From contig NZ_BAAAWU010000001.1 in the NCBI RefSeq assembly GCF_039535235.1, forward strand, positions 2,232,001 through 2,296,000: a stretch of 64,000 nucleotides of DNA, given 5' to 3'. The notes beneath the pieces were generated by a model. It had not been told where the DNA came from, searched no databases, and saw only the letters and a list, made by a program, of their open reading frames with translations. The translations under genes were made by a program, and so were the position numbers. Shown one piece after another: positions 18,213 through 28,017 of the stretch (the first letter of the stretch is position 1; each line of letters starts with the position of its first letter). The DNA is from Streptomyces roseoviridis. GTDB taxonomy: Bacteria; Actinomycetota; Actinomycetes; Streptomycetales; Streptomycetaceae.

Positions 18213-20072
18213 ATGCCCTCAGAACCCGCCATCCCCGCCCCCGTCCCCGTCCCCGTCCCCGCCGAGGATCCGCAGGTCCGGCGTTCGGCCGTGCGCACGC
18301 TGCTGCGCCTGTGGCCGTACGTCCGGCCCGTGCGCGTACGCCTGTTCACGGCCGCGTTCGTCGCGATCGTCGCCTCCTGCCTGTCGCTCGTCATCCCCCT
18401 CGTCCTGAAGTGGCTGGTCGACGGGCCGGTCACGGACGGCGACACCACCGGGGTGTGGCTCGGCGCGCTGTACCTGCTGCTGCTCGGCATCGCCGAGGCG
18501 GTCCTCTTCGGCTTCCGGCGCTGGCTGGTGGCCCGGCCGCTCGCCGGGGTCGAGGCGGGCATGCGGGCGGCCCTCTACGCACGGCTGCAACGGCTGCCGA
18601 TCGCCTTCCACGACCGGTGGGCATCGGGCCAGCTGCTGTCGCGCGGCACGACCGACCTGATGCTGGTCCGGATGTTCCTGGCCTTCCCCCTGACCTTCCT
18701 GCTGGTCAACGGCGTGACGATCCTCGCGGGTTACGCGGTGCTGCTCGCCCAGGACTGGACGCTCGGACTCGTCCTGCTGCTGCCCGTGGTGCCGATGGTC
18801 GTGCTCTGCTCGGTCTTCGAGCGGCGGTACGCGGTGGTGGCGCGGCGGGCCCAGGACCAGGTGGGCGATCTGACGACGGTGGTCGAGGAGAGCGTGCTCG
18901 GCATCCGGATCGTCAAGGGTTTCGGCCGCCACCGCAGCCAGGCGGAGGCCTTCCGGACCCTGGCCGGGCTGCTGCGCACCACGGAGCTGCGCAAGGCCCG
19001 GCTGCTCGCCGGCATCTGGGCGCTCATCACGCTGCTGCCGGAGCTGGCGGTGGGCGCGGCGCTGGTGGTCGGCACGGTGCAGGTGGCGGACGGGGAGCTG
19101 TCGGCGGGCACGCTGGTGGCGTTCCTGTCGACGGCGCTGGCGCTGCGCTGGCCGGTGGAGTCGATCGGCTTCCTGCTGGCGATGAGCCAGGAGGCGGCGA
19201 CGGCGACGGAACGGTACTTCGAGGTGATGGACGCGGCGGAGGAGGCGGAGACGGCACCCGGGCCTTCCCCGGCCGGCTCCGGCTCCCACGGCATCGGCCC
19301 CGGCTCCGGCTCCCCCGACGGCGTGCGGTTCGAGAACGTCACCTTCCGCTACCCGGACGCGCCCGAGGACGCCCCACCGGTCCTGGACGGGATCGACCTG
19401 CACGTCCGGCCGGGCGAGACGCTGGCGCTCGTCGGCGCGACCGGTTCCGGCAAGACCACCCTCACCGCGCTCGTACCGCGGCTGCACGAGCCGACCGGCG
19501 GGCGGATCCTGCTCGACGGCGAGGACATCACCCTGATGCCGAGGGAGCGGCTGCGCTCGCTGGTGTCGGTGGCGTTCGAGGAACCGACCCTGTTCTCGGC
19601 GAGCGTCGGCGAGAACGTCCTGATGGGGGCCGGGCCGGACGCCGCCGGGCCGGAGCTGCGGCGCGCGCTGGCCGTCGCCCAGGCCGACGACTTCGTGGAC
19701 CGGCTCCCCGAGGGCGCCGCGACCGAGGTCGGCGAGCAGGGCCTGAGCCTGTCGGGCGGTCAGCGCCAGCGGCTCGCCCTGGCCCGAGCGGTCGTCGGCC
19801 GCCCCCGCTTCCTGGTCCTGGACGACCCGCTGTCGGCCCTCGACGTCCACACCGAGGCCCGCGTCGAGGCGGCCCTGCGCGAGGTGCTCCGCGACACCAC
19901 CGCCCTGGTGGTCGCGCACCGCCCCTCCACGGTGCTGCTCGCCGACCGGGTCGCCCTGCTGTCGGGCGGCCGCGTCGCCGCCGTCGGCACCCACCACGAA
20001 CTGCTGCGCACCAGCGCCGAGTACGCCTGGCTGATGTCGGGCGAGCGGCACGAGGAGGTGACGACCCGATGA
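18213..20072 (+). CDS. ABC exporter subunit (TMD-NBD), degenerate-site half
   Basis: 619 residues: a Pro-Val-rich start, six-helix exporter TMD (about 25-330) and NBD (about 370-605). Walker A GATGSGKTT, signature LSGGQ, Walker B LVLDDP and the H-loop VVAHRPST are present. The residue after Walker B is Asp, not the catalytic Glu, which is typical of the degenerate half of heterodimeric exporters. It overlaps the partner gene by four bases (ATGA). Substrate unknown; related actinobacterial pairs export drugs, lipids or peptides. Leaderless ATG behind TAGGCT. Confidence 0.92.
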   Translation: MPSEPAIPAPVPVPVPAEDPQVRRSAVRTLLRLWPYVRPVRVRLFTAAFVAIVASCLSLVIPLVLKWLVDGPVTDGDTTGVWLGALYLLLLGIAEAVLFGFRRWLVARPLAGVEAGMRAALYARLQRLPIAFHDRWASGQLLSRGTTDLMLVRMFLAFPLTFLLVNGVTILAGYAVLLAQDWTLGLVLLLPVVPMVVLCSVFERRYAVVARRAQDQVGDLTTVVEESVLGIRIVKGFGRHRSQAEAFRTLAGLLRTTELRKARLLAGIWALITLLPELAVGAALVVGTVQVADGELSAGTLVAFLSTALALRWPVESIGFLLAMSQEAATATERYFEVMDAAEEAETAPGPSPAGSGSHGIGPGSGSPDGVRFENVTFRYPDAPEDAPPVLDGIDLHVRPGETLALVGATGSGKTTLTALVPRLHEPTGGRILLDGEDITLMPRERLRSLVSVAFEEPTLFSASVGENVLMGAGPDAAGPELRRALAVAQADDFVDRLPEGAATEVGEQGLSLSGGQRQRLALARAVVGRPRFLVLDDPLSALDVHTEARVEAALREVLRDTTALVVAHRPSTVLLADRVALLSGGRVAAVGTHHELLRTSAEYAWLMSGERHEEVTTR

Positions 20073-22009
20073 CGGACGCGCCCATGGACACGGGGACGGA
20101 GACCGGGACGGGGACGGGGGCGGAGACGGATCCGAGGGCGGGGAAGGGCGCCGGGGCTCTTGCCGGGGGCGGCCCGGCGGCATCCCGTCCGGGGGCGCCC
20201 GCCACCGCCTCTGCCGGTGACCCCTTCGACCGGGACGACCTGCCCGTCGCGCCCGGCGCCACGGGGCGGCTGCTGCGGTCGCTGCTGGCGGCGCACCGGG
20301 CGCGGGTCGTGGTGGCCGCGCTGGTGCTGCTGGTGCAGCAGGCCGCGCTGCAGGCGGGGCCGTTGCTCGTGGCGTACGCGATCGACCGCGCCGTGCCGGC
20401 GTTCCGGGACGGGGACCGGGGGCCGGTGGTCGCCGTGGCCCTCGGGTACCTGGCGTGCGCGGTGGCCGGCGGGCTGTTGCAGTACGCCTTCGTCCGGATC
20501 GCCGCCCACGTCAACCAGGACGTGCTGCTCGACCTGCGCGGGCGGATCTTCCGGCACGCGCAGGCGCTCAGCGTCGACTTCCACGAGCGCTACACCTCGG
20601 GCCGGTTGATCTCCCGCTCCACCACCGACGTGGAGTCGCTGCGCGAGCTGCTGTCCGAGGGGCTCCAGGAACTCGTCGGCGTCGCCCTCTCCTTCGTGGC
20701 GATCTCGGTGATGCTGCTCTGGCTGGACCTGGGCATCGGGGCGGTCGCCGTGGCCTCGTTCGGGCCGCTGTACCTCCTCGTACGGCTCTACCGGCGCCGC
20801 TCCGCCGTGGTCTTCGCGGAGCGCTCCACCGCCATCGCCTCGGTGATCGTGAAGTTCGCGGAGACGATGAACGGGATCCGGCCGGTCCGGGCGTTCCGCC
20901 GGGAGCGGGCCAACGACGCCGAGTTCGCGGCCCTGAACCGGCGCCACGAGCGCAGCAACGGTGACGCGCTCCTGGAGATGGCCCGCTATGTGGTCGGCTC
21001 GCGGCTCGTCGCCAACACGGCGGTGGCCGGAATGTGTCTGTGGGGTGCGTGGCGGGTCGCGCAGGGGACGCTGGAGCTGGGTGTGCTCGCGGCGGCCGTG
21101 CTCTATGTGCGGCGGCTCTACGACCCGATCGACCGGCTCGGGATGTTCCTCAACTCCTACGAGTCGGCGGCGGCCTCGCTGGCCAAGATCGCGGGCCTGC
21201 TGGCCCAGGAGCCGGGTGTCCCGGAGGCGGCGGCGCCGCGCGAGCTGCCCCCGCCGCGCACGAGCAGGCCGGGCCGGGAGGTCGTCTTCGAGGGGGTGCG
21301 GTTCGCGTACCGGACCGGGGGCGAGGTGCTGCCGCGCTTCGACCTGACGATTCCGGCCGGTCAGACGGTCGCCGTGGTGGGCGCGACGGGTGCCGGCAAG
21401 TCGACGCTGGCGAAGCTGCTCGCCCGCTTCTACGACCCGACGGAGGGCCGGGTGCTGCTCGACGGGGTCGACCTCCGCGATCTGTCGACGCCCGAGCTGC
21501 GGCGGGGCGTGGTGATGGTGACGCAGGAGGCGTTCCTGTTCTCGGGGACGGTCGCGGACAACATCGCGATCGGCCGTCCCGACGCGAGCCGGGCGGAGAT
21601 CGAGCAGGCCGCGAAGGCGATCGGCGCGCACGATTTCATCGCGGGGCTTCCGGACGGCTACGACACGGACGTCCGCAAGCGGGGCGGCCGGATCTCGGCG
21701 GGGCAGCGGCAGTTGGTCGCCTTCGCGCGGGCGCTGCTGGCGGATCCGGCGGTGCTGATCCTGGACGAGGCGACGAGTTCGCTGGACGTGCCGGGCGAGC
21801 GGGCGGTGCAGCGGGCGATGGACACGGTGCTCGCGGGCCGTACGGCGGTGGTGATCGCGCACCGGCTGTCCACGGTGGAGGTCGCCGACCGGGTGTTGGT
21901 GATGGAGGCGGGCCGGGTGGTCGAGGACGGCTCGCCGGCCGAACTGGTGGGCGGCGAGGGCCGTTACGCGGGTCTGCACCGGGCCTGGCGGGACAGCCTG
22001 GTGGGCTGA
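20069..22009 (+). CDS. ABC exporter subunit (TMD-NBD), catalytically complete half
   Basis: 646 residues. An unusual N-terminal extension of about 50 residues is rich in Thr, Gly and Ala (TGTETGTGTG-like). The exporter TMD (about 65-370) is followed by an NBD (about 405-640) with Walker A GATGAGKST, Walker B LILDEATSS with catalytic Glu, and H-loop VIAHRLST. The signature reads ISAGQ instead of LSGGQ. This weak signature faces the degenerate Walker B of the partner, so both changes fall in one composite ATP site. The ATG overlaps the upstream stop and GAGGAGG precedes it. Confidence 0.92.
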   Translation: MTDAPMDTGTETGTGTGAETDPRAGKGAGALAGGGPAASRPGAPATASAGDPFDRDDLPVAPGATGRLLRSLLAAHRARVVVAALVLLVQQAALQAGPLLVAYAIDRAVPAFRDGDRGPVVAVALGYLACAVAGGLLQYAFVRIAAHVNQDVLLDLRGRIFRHAQALSVDFHERYTSGRLISRSTTDVESLRELLSEGLQELVGVALSFVAISVMLLWLDLGIGAVAVASFGPLYLLVRLYRRRSAVVFAERSTAIASVIVKFAETMNGIRPVRAFRRERANDAEFAALNRRHERSNGDALLEMARYVVGSRLVANTAVAGMCLWGAWRVAQGTLELGVLAAAVLYVRRLYDPIDRLGMFLNSYESAAASLAKIAGLLAQEPGVPEAAAPRELPPPRTSRPGREVVFEGVRFAYRTGGEVLPRFDLTIPAGQTVAVVGATGAGKSTLAKLLARFYDPTEGRVLLDGVDLRDLSTPELRRGVVMVTQEAFLFSGTVADNIAIGRPDASRAEIEQAAKAIGAHDFIAGLPDGYDTDVRKRGGRISAGQRQLVAFARALLADPAVLILDEATSSLDVPGERAVQRAMDTVLAGRTAVVIAHRLSTVEVADRVLVMEAGRVVEDGSPAELVGGEGRYAGLHRAWRDSLVG

Positions 22010-22032
22010 CCCGGCCGGATCATCCTCGACGG

Positions 22033-22075
22033 ACGTCCGTATGCCGGTCCTTCGGGGCCGGCATGCGGACGTTTT
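22033..22075 (+). terminator. Rho-independent-type terminator after the ABC exporter operon
   Basis: 18-bp arms (22033-22050 and 22055-22072, two G-U pairs in RNA) close a TTCG tetraloop and are followed by TTT. Confidence 0.85.
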
Positions 22076-22134
22076 CGCGGGTCCGCGCGCGATCTCTTTA
22101 CGCCTCAACCATCCAGGGGTACGGTCCAGCCGTC

Positions 22135-22146
22135 GCAAGCGCTTGC
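22135..22146. promoter_or_regulatory. LacI/MalR-type operator upstream of alpha-amylase
   Basis: GCAAGCGCTTGC is a perfect 12-bp palindrome with the central CG typical of LacI-family operators. A further CTTGC half-site follows at 22152. It lies 50 bp before the amylase start. Streptomyces amylase genes are known to be controlled by the maltose repressor MalR through such CTTGCAG-containing sites, so control by MalR or a relative is likely. Confidence 0.65.
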
Positions 22147-22195
22147 AGCAACTTGCCGCCGATTCTTGCTTGTCGAGCTCCTCAAGGGAGTCCCC

Positions 22196-25100
22196 ATGGA
22201 ACGAGGCCCCACCCGACAGCTGCCACGGCTCCCGGCCGTCGGCGCCGTCGCCGCCGTCGCCGCCGTCACCTGCACGCTGCTGAGCCCGCCGGGCCCGGCG
22301 TCCGCGACGGCCGGGACGACGGCCGACGCGCGAACCGGGACGACGGCCGCGACGACGGCCGGCACCACCGCGACCGTCTTCTACTCCACGAAGACCAGGA
22401 ACTGGTCCTCGTACCACCTCCACTACGCCCCCGACGGCGGCTCCTGGACCACCGTGCCCGGCACCGCCATGGAGCCCGCCTGCACCGACTGGGTCAAGAA
22501 GACCGTCGACCTGGGCTCCGCGAGCGGCCTGCGGGCCACGTTCAACGACGGCGACGGCACCTGGGACAACAACGGCGGCGCGGACTACGCCCTCGGCACG
22601 GGGAACATCACCGTCAAGGACGGGGTCGTCGCCCACTCCGACCCCTGCGCCGGTTCCGGTACGCCCTCCCCCGCCCCTGACTCCGCCACCGTCTACTACT
22701 CGACCGAGGCGCTCGGCTGGTCGACGGCGAACCTGCACTACGCGCCGGCCGGCGGCGCCTGGACCACCGTCCCCGGCATCGGCATGCGGGCCGCGTGCGC
22801 CGGCTGGTGGAAGCAGACCGTCCCCCTCGGTGCGGCCGCCTCCCTGAAGGCCGCCTTCAACAACGGCAACGGCACCTGGGACAACAACAACGGCGCCGAC
22901 TACACCCTGCCGGCGGGCACCAGCACGGTGCGGAACCGGACGGTCACCCCGAACGCCCAGGACCCGTGCGCGGCCGCCCCGCCCGACACCACGGCCCCCA
23001 CCGCACCGGCCGGGCTCACCGCGAAGGCCGACGGCGTCTCCGTCGTCCTGGGGTGGCAGCCGTCCACCGACGACTCGGGCGTCACCGGCTACCAGGTGAC
23101 CCGCACCGGCGGCAGCGGCGGCAGCGTCGTCACCAGCGTCGGCTCGACCGTCCACACCGACACCGGCCTGGCCGAGCACACCACGTACAGCTACACCGTG
23201 CGGGCCGTGGACGCGGCCGGGAACGTCTCCGCCGCCTCCGCCCCCGCCGGGGCCACCACCGGCGCGAAGCCCGCCGCGCCGGCGCCGGGGAAGCCGCTGG
23301 GCACCGACCCGCGCAAGGACCCGATCTACTTCGTCCTCACCGCCCGCTTCCACGACGGCGACCCCGCCGGCAACCGGGGCGGCAGCCAGCACGTGAAGTC
23401 CGGCAACGCGGCGAACGGCGACCCCATGTTCCGGGGCGACTTCAAGGGCCTGGTCGAGCGGCTCGACTACATCAAGGCGCTCGGCTTCTCCGCCGTGTGG
23501 ATCACCCCGGTGGTGCTCAACCGCTCGGACTACGACTACCACGGCTACCACGGCTGGGACTTCTACCGGGTCGACCCGCGTCTGGAGTCGGCGGGCGCCT
23601 CGTACCAGGACCTCATCGACGCCGCCCACGCCAAGGGCATGAAGATCTACCAGGACGTGGTCTACAACCACTCCTCCCGCTGGGGCGCCAAGGGCCTGTT
23701 CACGCCGACCGTCTACGGCGTGCGCGACTCCCAGTGGAGCTGGTACTACGACGAACGGCAGGCCGGCTTCGAGTACGACGGCCTGACCGTGGACGCCAGG
23801 AGCGGCAAGTCGTACTACAACGGCGACCTGTGGTCCACCGCCGAGCCGGCCGGCAACACCTGTCTGAACTGGGGGAAGCCCACCGGCGGCAAGAGCCCCG
23901 AGGGCTACACGCTCTACAACTGCCAGTGGCCCTCGCCGACCTCCGGCATGTTCCCGAAGGCGCTCTACCACCCGTGCTGGATCGGCAACTGGGAGGGCGA
24001 GGACTCCCGTTCCTGCTGGCTGCACGAGGACCTCGCGGACTTCGACACCGAGAGCGCCCCGGTGCAGAACCATCTGATCGGGGCGTACAACAAGTACATC
24101 GACATGGGCGTGGACGGCTTCCGCGTGGACACCGCCGTGCACATCCCGCGCACCACCTGGAACCGGCGCTTCCTGCCCGCCATCCAGGAGCGGGTGGCGC
24201 AGCGCCACGGCGCCGACGCGGCCCGGAACTTCTTCGTCTTCGGCGAGGTCGCCGCCTTCGTCAACGACAAGTGGAACCGCGGCTCGGTCAACCACTCGGC
24301 GCAGTTCTACACGTGGAAGGAGCGCAAGGAGTACGACGCCGACGACGCGAAGGCGAGCCTGGAGATGTACGCCCACGAGCAGCAGCTCGGCCCGTCCGGC
24401 CAGCCCACCAGCGACAACGTCTTCCTGCGGGGCAACGCCTACCACGCGCCCGACCACTCGCGCTCCTCCGGCATGCACATCATCGACATGCGCATGCACA
24501 TGAACTTCGGCGACGCGCAGAACGCCTTCTGGAACGGCAAGGACTCCGACGACAGCGTCAACGACGCCACGTACAACGTGGTCTACGTGGACAGCCACGA
24601 CTACGGCCCCAACAAGAGCGGCGAGCGCTACGCGGGCGGCACCGACGCGTGGGCCGAGAACATGTCGCTGATGTGGACCTTCCGTGGGATCCCGACCCTT
24701 TACTACGGCTCGGAGATCGAGTTCCAGGCCGGGAAGAAGATCGACTGCGGGCCGAGCTGTCCGCTGGCCACGACCGGCCGCGCCTACTTCGGGGACCACC
24801 TGGCCGGCCAGGTCACGGCGGCCGGCTTCTCGAAGGTGGCCTTCGCGAGCGGCGCGGTGGCGGCGACCCTGGACAAGCCCCTGGTCAAGCACCTCCAGCG
24901 GCTGAACGAGATCCGCCGCGCGGTTCCGGCCCTGCAGTCGGGCCAGTACGCGACGGAGGGCGTCAGCGGGGGCATGGCCTTCAAGCGCCGCTACACCGAC
25001 GGCGGAACCGACAGCTTCGCCCTGGTCACGGTCAGCGGCGGCGCCACCTTCGGCGGCATCCCGAACGGCACGTACGTGGACGCGGTCACCGGTGACCGCA

Positions 25101-25213
25101 GGACGGTCACGAACGGCAGCCTGACCGTCGCGGCGCCCGGCAAGGGCAACCTGCGGGTCTACGTGCTCGGCGGGCCCGGGAAGATCGGCGTCGACGGCCC
25201 GTACCTGAGGTGA
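22196..25213 (+). CDS. Secreted alpha-amylase with two starch-binding modules and FN3 (GH13)
   Basis: 1005 residues. A signal peptide (about 1-42) is followed by two CBM25/26-like modules (about 57-150 and 163-258) that share the pattern Y-S-T...HYAP-GG-WTTVPG and NGTWDNNNGADY. A fibronectin III domain (about 266-365) and a GH13 catalytic domain (from about 375) follow. Catalytic residues fit Asp645 (GFRVDTAVH), Glu684 (FGEV) and Asp802 (VDSHDYG). It should hydrolyse alpha-1,4-glucans outside the cell, feeding the maltodextrin pathway next door. ATG at 22196 has AAGGGAG 5 bases upstream; a longer in-frame start at 22166 has none. Confidence 0.9.
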   Translation: MERGPTRQLPRLPAVGAVAAVAAVTCTLLSPPGPASATAGTTADARTGTTAATTAGTTATVFYSTKTRNWSSYHLHYAPDGGSWTTVPGTAMEPACTDWVKKTVDLGSASGLRATFNDGDGTWDNNGGADYALGTGNITVKDGVVAHSDPCAGSGTPSPAPDSATVYYSTEALGWSTANLHYAPAGGAWTTVPGIGMRAACAGWWKQTVPLGAAASLKAAFNNGNGTWDNNNGADYTLPAGTSTVRNRTVTPNAQDPCAAAPPDTTAPTAPAGLTAKADGVSVVLGWQPSTDDSGVTGYQVTRTGGSGGSVVTSVGSTVHTDTGLAEHTTYSYTVRAVDAAGNVSAASAPAGATTGAKPAAPAPGKPLGTDPRKDPIYFVLTARFHDGDPAGNRGGSQHVKSGNAANGDPMFRGDFKGLVERLDYIKALGFSAVWITPVVLNRSDYDYHGYHGWDFYRVDPRLESAGASYQDLIDAAHAKGMKIYQDVVYNHSSRWGAKGLFTPTVYGVRDSQWSWYYDERQAGFEYDGLTVDARSGKSYYNGDLWSTAEPAGNTCLNWGKPTGGKSPEGYTLYNCQWPSPTSGMFPKALYHPCWIGNWEGEDSRSCWLHEDLADFDTESAPVQNHLIGAYNKYIDMGVDGFRVDTAVHIPRTTWNRRFLPAIQERVAQRHGADAARNFFVFGEVAAFVNDKWNRGSVNHSAQFYTWKERKEYDADDAKASLEMYAHEQQLGPSGQPTSDNVFLRGNAYHAPDHSRSSGMHIIDMRMHMNFGDAQNAFWNGKDSDDSVNDATYNVVYVDSHDYGPNKSGERYAGGTDAWAENMSLMWTFRGIPTLYYGSEIEFQAGKKIDCGPSCPLATTGRAYFGDHLAGQVTAAGFSKVAFASGAVAATLDKPLVKHLQRLNEIRRAVPALQSGQYATEGVSGGMAFKRRYTDGGTDSFALVTVSGGATFGGIPNGTYVDAVTGDRRTVTNGSLTVAAPGKGNLRVYVLGGPGKIGVDGPYLR

Positions 25214-25677
25214 TGCACGGGCGGCCGGGCGGGCGGACCGGTCGGTGACACGGAGGGCGGGTCCGGGGGGATCTCGGACGGCGGGCGGAGGGAACGGAAC
25301 GAGCCACGGGGCGACGCGATCCGGTCGGCCGGTCCGTCCCCTCCGCCCGCCTCCGCGCCCGCGCCCGAGGGCTTCGGCCCGAGCCGGGAGACGCTCTTCG
25401 AATCCGGCCTTCGGGGAACCCGGACGGCATCGCGGCCCCGGTCGGCGAAACGTCCGCTTAACGAACACCCCCCTTCGGACAGCGGACGATTTCCGGCCAA
25501 CTTGTTGACGCGGTCCTGACAGCCAGGGTCCGCAACTGCCAGTCTCTCCCCGGCTCTTCGCATCGATGTTCACCGCATCACTCGTACGTGTTCACCCGTA
25601 CGTGCTCCACAGCTCTGCTTGCTCCGCCCGGGCGGCCGACCCAGCCCTCCGGTACCCCCCTCGCAAAAGGAGTCTGC
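25214..25677. other. Intergenic region between amylase and protease
   Basis: No gene is seen. A 13-bp perfect inverted repeat (25280-25292 and 25339-25351, 46-nt loop) and a small GGGC-TTCG-GCCC hairpin at 25369-25380 may terminate the amylase transcript. CGTACGTG occurs twice (25583-25590 and 25597-25604) within 100 bp of the protease start, a possible operator. TTGTTGAC near 25502 could be a -35 element. Confidence 0.4.
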
Positions 25678-27708
25678 GTGAGATCCACGCCCAGCCGCCG
25701 CGCCACCGCGACCGGCGCTCTGATCGCCGCCGCCGCCATGGTCGCCGTGACCGTCCAGACCGGCACCGCCACGGCCGACGGCGCCTCGACCGTCGCCCCC
25801 AAGGCCCAGGCCGCCGCCCAGGCGAACCCGGGCAAGCTGCCGGCCGACCTCTCCCCGGCCCAGCGCACCGCGCTGATCCGCGCCGCCCAGGCGGACACCG
25901 CCGCCACGGCGAAGCAGCTCGGCCTCGGCGCCCAGGAGAAGCTGGTCGTCCGCGACGTCGTCCAGGACCGCGACGGCACGACCCACACGCGCTACGAGCG
26001 CACCTTCGCGGGCCTGCCGGTCCTCGGCGGTGACCTGATCGTCGCCGAGACCAAGGCCGGAGCCACCACCTCCGTCGCCAAGGCCACCCGCGCCGACCTC
26101 GCCCGGGTGGACACCGCCGCGGCGACCATCGCGCCGGCCGCCGCCGAGAAGCAGGCCGTCGGCCTCGCGAAGGCGGAGGGCTCCAAGGAGACCAAGGCCG
26201 AGCGCGCCCCGCGCAAGGTCGTGTGGGCCGCCCAGGGCACCCCCGTCCTCGCCTACGAGACGGTCGTCGGCGGCATCCAGCACGACGGGACCCCGAGCGA
26301 GCTGCACGTCGTCACCGACGCGAAGACCGGCGCGAAGCTGTACGAGTGGGAAGGTGTCCACACCGGCACCGGCAACACCCAGTACAGCGGCCAGGTCACC
26401 CTCGGCACCGCCCCGTCGTACACGCTCACGGACACGACCCGCGGCAACCACAAGACGTACAACCTCAACCGCGGCACCTCCGGCACCGGTACGCTGTTCA
26501 CCAACAGCACCGACGTCTGGGGCAACGGTCAGCCGTCGAACCTGGAGACCGCCGGCGCCGACGCCCACTACGGCGCCGCGCTCACCTGGGACTACTACAA
26601 GAACGTGCACGGCCGCAGCGGCATCCGCGGCGACGGCGTCGGCGCGTACTCCCGGGTCCACTACGGCAACGCGTACGTCAACGCCTTCTGGTCCGACTCC
26701 TGCTTCTGCATGACCTACGGCGACGGCGCCAACAACGCCAAGCCGCTCACCTCCATCGACGTGGCCGCGCACGAGATGACGCACGGCCTCACGTCCAACA
26801 CGGCGGGCCTGGTCTACAGCGGCGAGTCCGGCGGCCTCAACGAGGCGACCTCCGACATCTTCGCGGCGGCCGTCGAGTTCTACGCCAACAACTCCCAGGA
26901 CCAGGGCGACTACCTGGTCGGCGAGAAGATCGACATCCGCGGCAACGGCACCCCGCTGCGCTACATGGACAAGCCCAGCAAGGACGGCTCGTCCAAGGAC
27001 TACTGGTACTCCGGCATCGGCTCGATCGACGTCCACTACTCCTCGGGCCCGGCGAACCACTGGTACTACCTGCTCTCCGAGGGCAGCGGCACGAAGACCG
27101 TCAACGGCGTCACCTACGACTCGCCGACCTCCGACGGCCTGCCCGTCACCGGCATCGGCCGGGACAAGGCATCGCTGATCTGGTTCAAGGCGCTCACCAC
27201 CAAGTTCAACTCCAACACCAACTACGCCGGCGCCCGCACGGGCACCGTCGCGGTGGCGACCGAGCTGTACGGCGCGGGCAGCGCCGAGGTGAAGGCGGTC
27301 GAGCACGCCTGGGCCGCCATCAACGTCGGCTCCCGCCCCGGCGGCGGCGACCCGGGCACCGGCAAGGTCTTCACCAACGACGCCGACGTGTCCATCCCGG
27401 ACAACGGCGCCGCGGTGACCTCCTCCGTGACCGTCTCCGGCGTCACCGGCAACGCGCCCAGCAACCTCGCCGTCGGCGTGGACATCGTCCACACCTACAA
27501 GGGTGACCTCGTCGTCGACCTGATCGCCCCCGACGGCTCGGTCTACAACCTGCACAACCGCTCCGGCGGCAGCGCCGACAACATCTCCCAGACCTACACG
27601 GTCAACGCCTCCACCGAGGTCGCCAACGGCACCTGGAAGCTCCGCGTCCAGGACAAGGCCTCGATCGACACCGGCTACATCAACAGCTTCAAGCTGACCT
27701 TCCCGTAA
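25678..27708 (+). CDS. Secreted neutral metalloprotease, M4 (thermolysin) family with C-terminal P domain
   Basis: 676 residues. A signal peptide (about 1-34) and FTP/PepSY propeptide (about 50-215) precede the M4 peptidase. Zinc ligands His365 and His369 with catalytic Glu366 are in AHEMTHG, the third ligand Glu389 is in GGLNEATSD, and the proton-donor His461 is in ANHWYYL. The last 115 residues form a proprotein-convertase P-type beta domain (DIVHTYKGDLVVDLIAPDG). The propeptide should be removed by self-cleavage outside the cell. GTG at 25678 has AAAAGGAG upstream; an earlier in-frame start at 25588 lacks one. Confidence 0.94.
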   Translation: MRSTPSRRATATGALIAAAAMVAVTVQTGTATADGASTVAPKAQAAAQANPGKLPADLSPAQRTALIRAAQADTAATAKQLGLGAQEKLVVRDVVQDRDGTTHTRYERTFAGLPVLGGDLIVAETKAGATTSVAKATRADLARVDTAAATIAPAAAEKQAVGLAKAEGSKETKAERAPRKVVWAAQGTPVLAYETVVGGIQHDGTPSELHVVTDAKTGAKLYEWEGVHTGTGNTQYSGQVTLGTAPSYTLTDTTRGNHKTYNLNRGTSGTGTLFTNSTDVWGNGQPSNLETAGADAHYGAALTWDYYKNVHGRSGIRGDGVGAYSRVHYGNAYVNAFWSDSCFCMTYGDGANNAKPLTSIDVAAHEMTHGLTSNTAGLVYSGESGGLNEATSDIFAAAVEFYANNSQDQGDYLVGEKIDIRGNGTPLRYMDKPSKDGSSKDYWYSGIGSIDVHYSSGPANHWYYLLSEGSGTKTVNGVTYDSPTSDGLPVTGIGRDKASLIWFKALTTKFNSNTNYAGARTGTVAVATELYGAGSAEVKAVEHAWAAINVGSRPGGGDPGTGKVFTNDADVSIPDNGAAVTSSVTVSGVTGNAPSNLAVGVDIVHTYKGDLVVDLIAPDGSVYNLHNRSGGSADNISQTYTVNASTEVANGTWKLRVQDKASIDTGYINSFKLTFP

Positions 27709-27721
27709 GACCCGCAGCAGA

Positions 27722-27761
27722 ACGACGGTCCCCGGGGTGCGCGCACCCCGGGGACCGTCGT
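27722..27761. terminator. Perfect 40-bp palindrome terminator after the M4 protease gene
   Basis: The 40 bases are their own reverse complement, giving arms of nearly 20 bp, 13 bp past the stop. It should terminate from either side. Confidence 0.85.
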
Positions 27762-27822
27762 CGTCGTACGGGACCGCCGTAGGCCGGCCTATCCGGAGCC
27801 GGAGGACTACGCCCGCATCCAG

Positions 27823-28017
27823 GTGGGCGGGAGCCGCGCCCACGTCGCCCCCCTGCTCCCCGACCGCCCCCTCGACGGCCGCCCGCACCGCGTCCCGGCC
27901 GAGCCGCCCGGCATGGACGAGTGCGCGTACTACCGCTCGACGATGCTGGCGGCGATCCCGGTGTACCGCCTCTGCTACACCGACGGACGGCTGGCGGACA
28001 AGGCACGGCTGCCCTGA
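27823..28017 (+). CDS. Small ORF, possible remnant of a 5'-truncated gene
   Basis: 64 codons from GTG at 27823, no ribosome site. Protein-like sequence appears to continue in frame upstream to about 27783 (PAYPEPEDYARIQVGG) without any start codon, and the product reads like part of a larger conserved protein (YYRSTMLAAIPVYRLCY). It lies between a terminator and the convergent glgP gene. No family recognised; a decayed gene is as likely as a real one. The following bases 28018-28201 show nothing further. Confidence 0.3.
   Translation: MGGSRAHVAPLLPDRPLDGRPHRVPAEPPGMDECAYYRSTMLAAIPVYRLCYTDGRLADKARLP

Noticed and set aside
19760..25573. Very long antisense open frame (over 1900 codons)
   Set aside because: It runs opposite the ABC exporter, amylase and their leaders and is poor in known motifs; such frames arise from G/C third-position bias.
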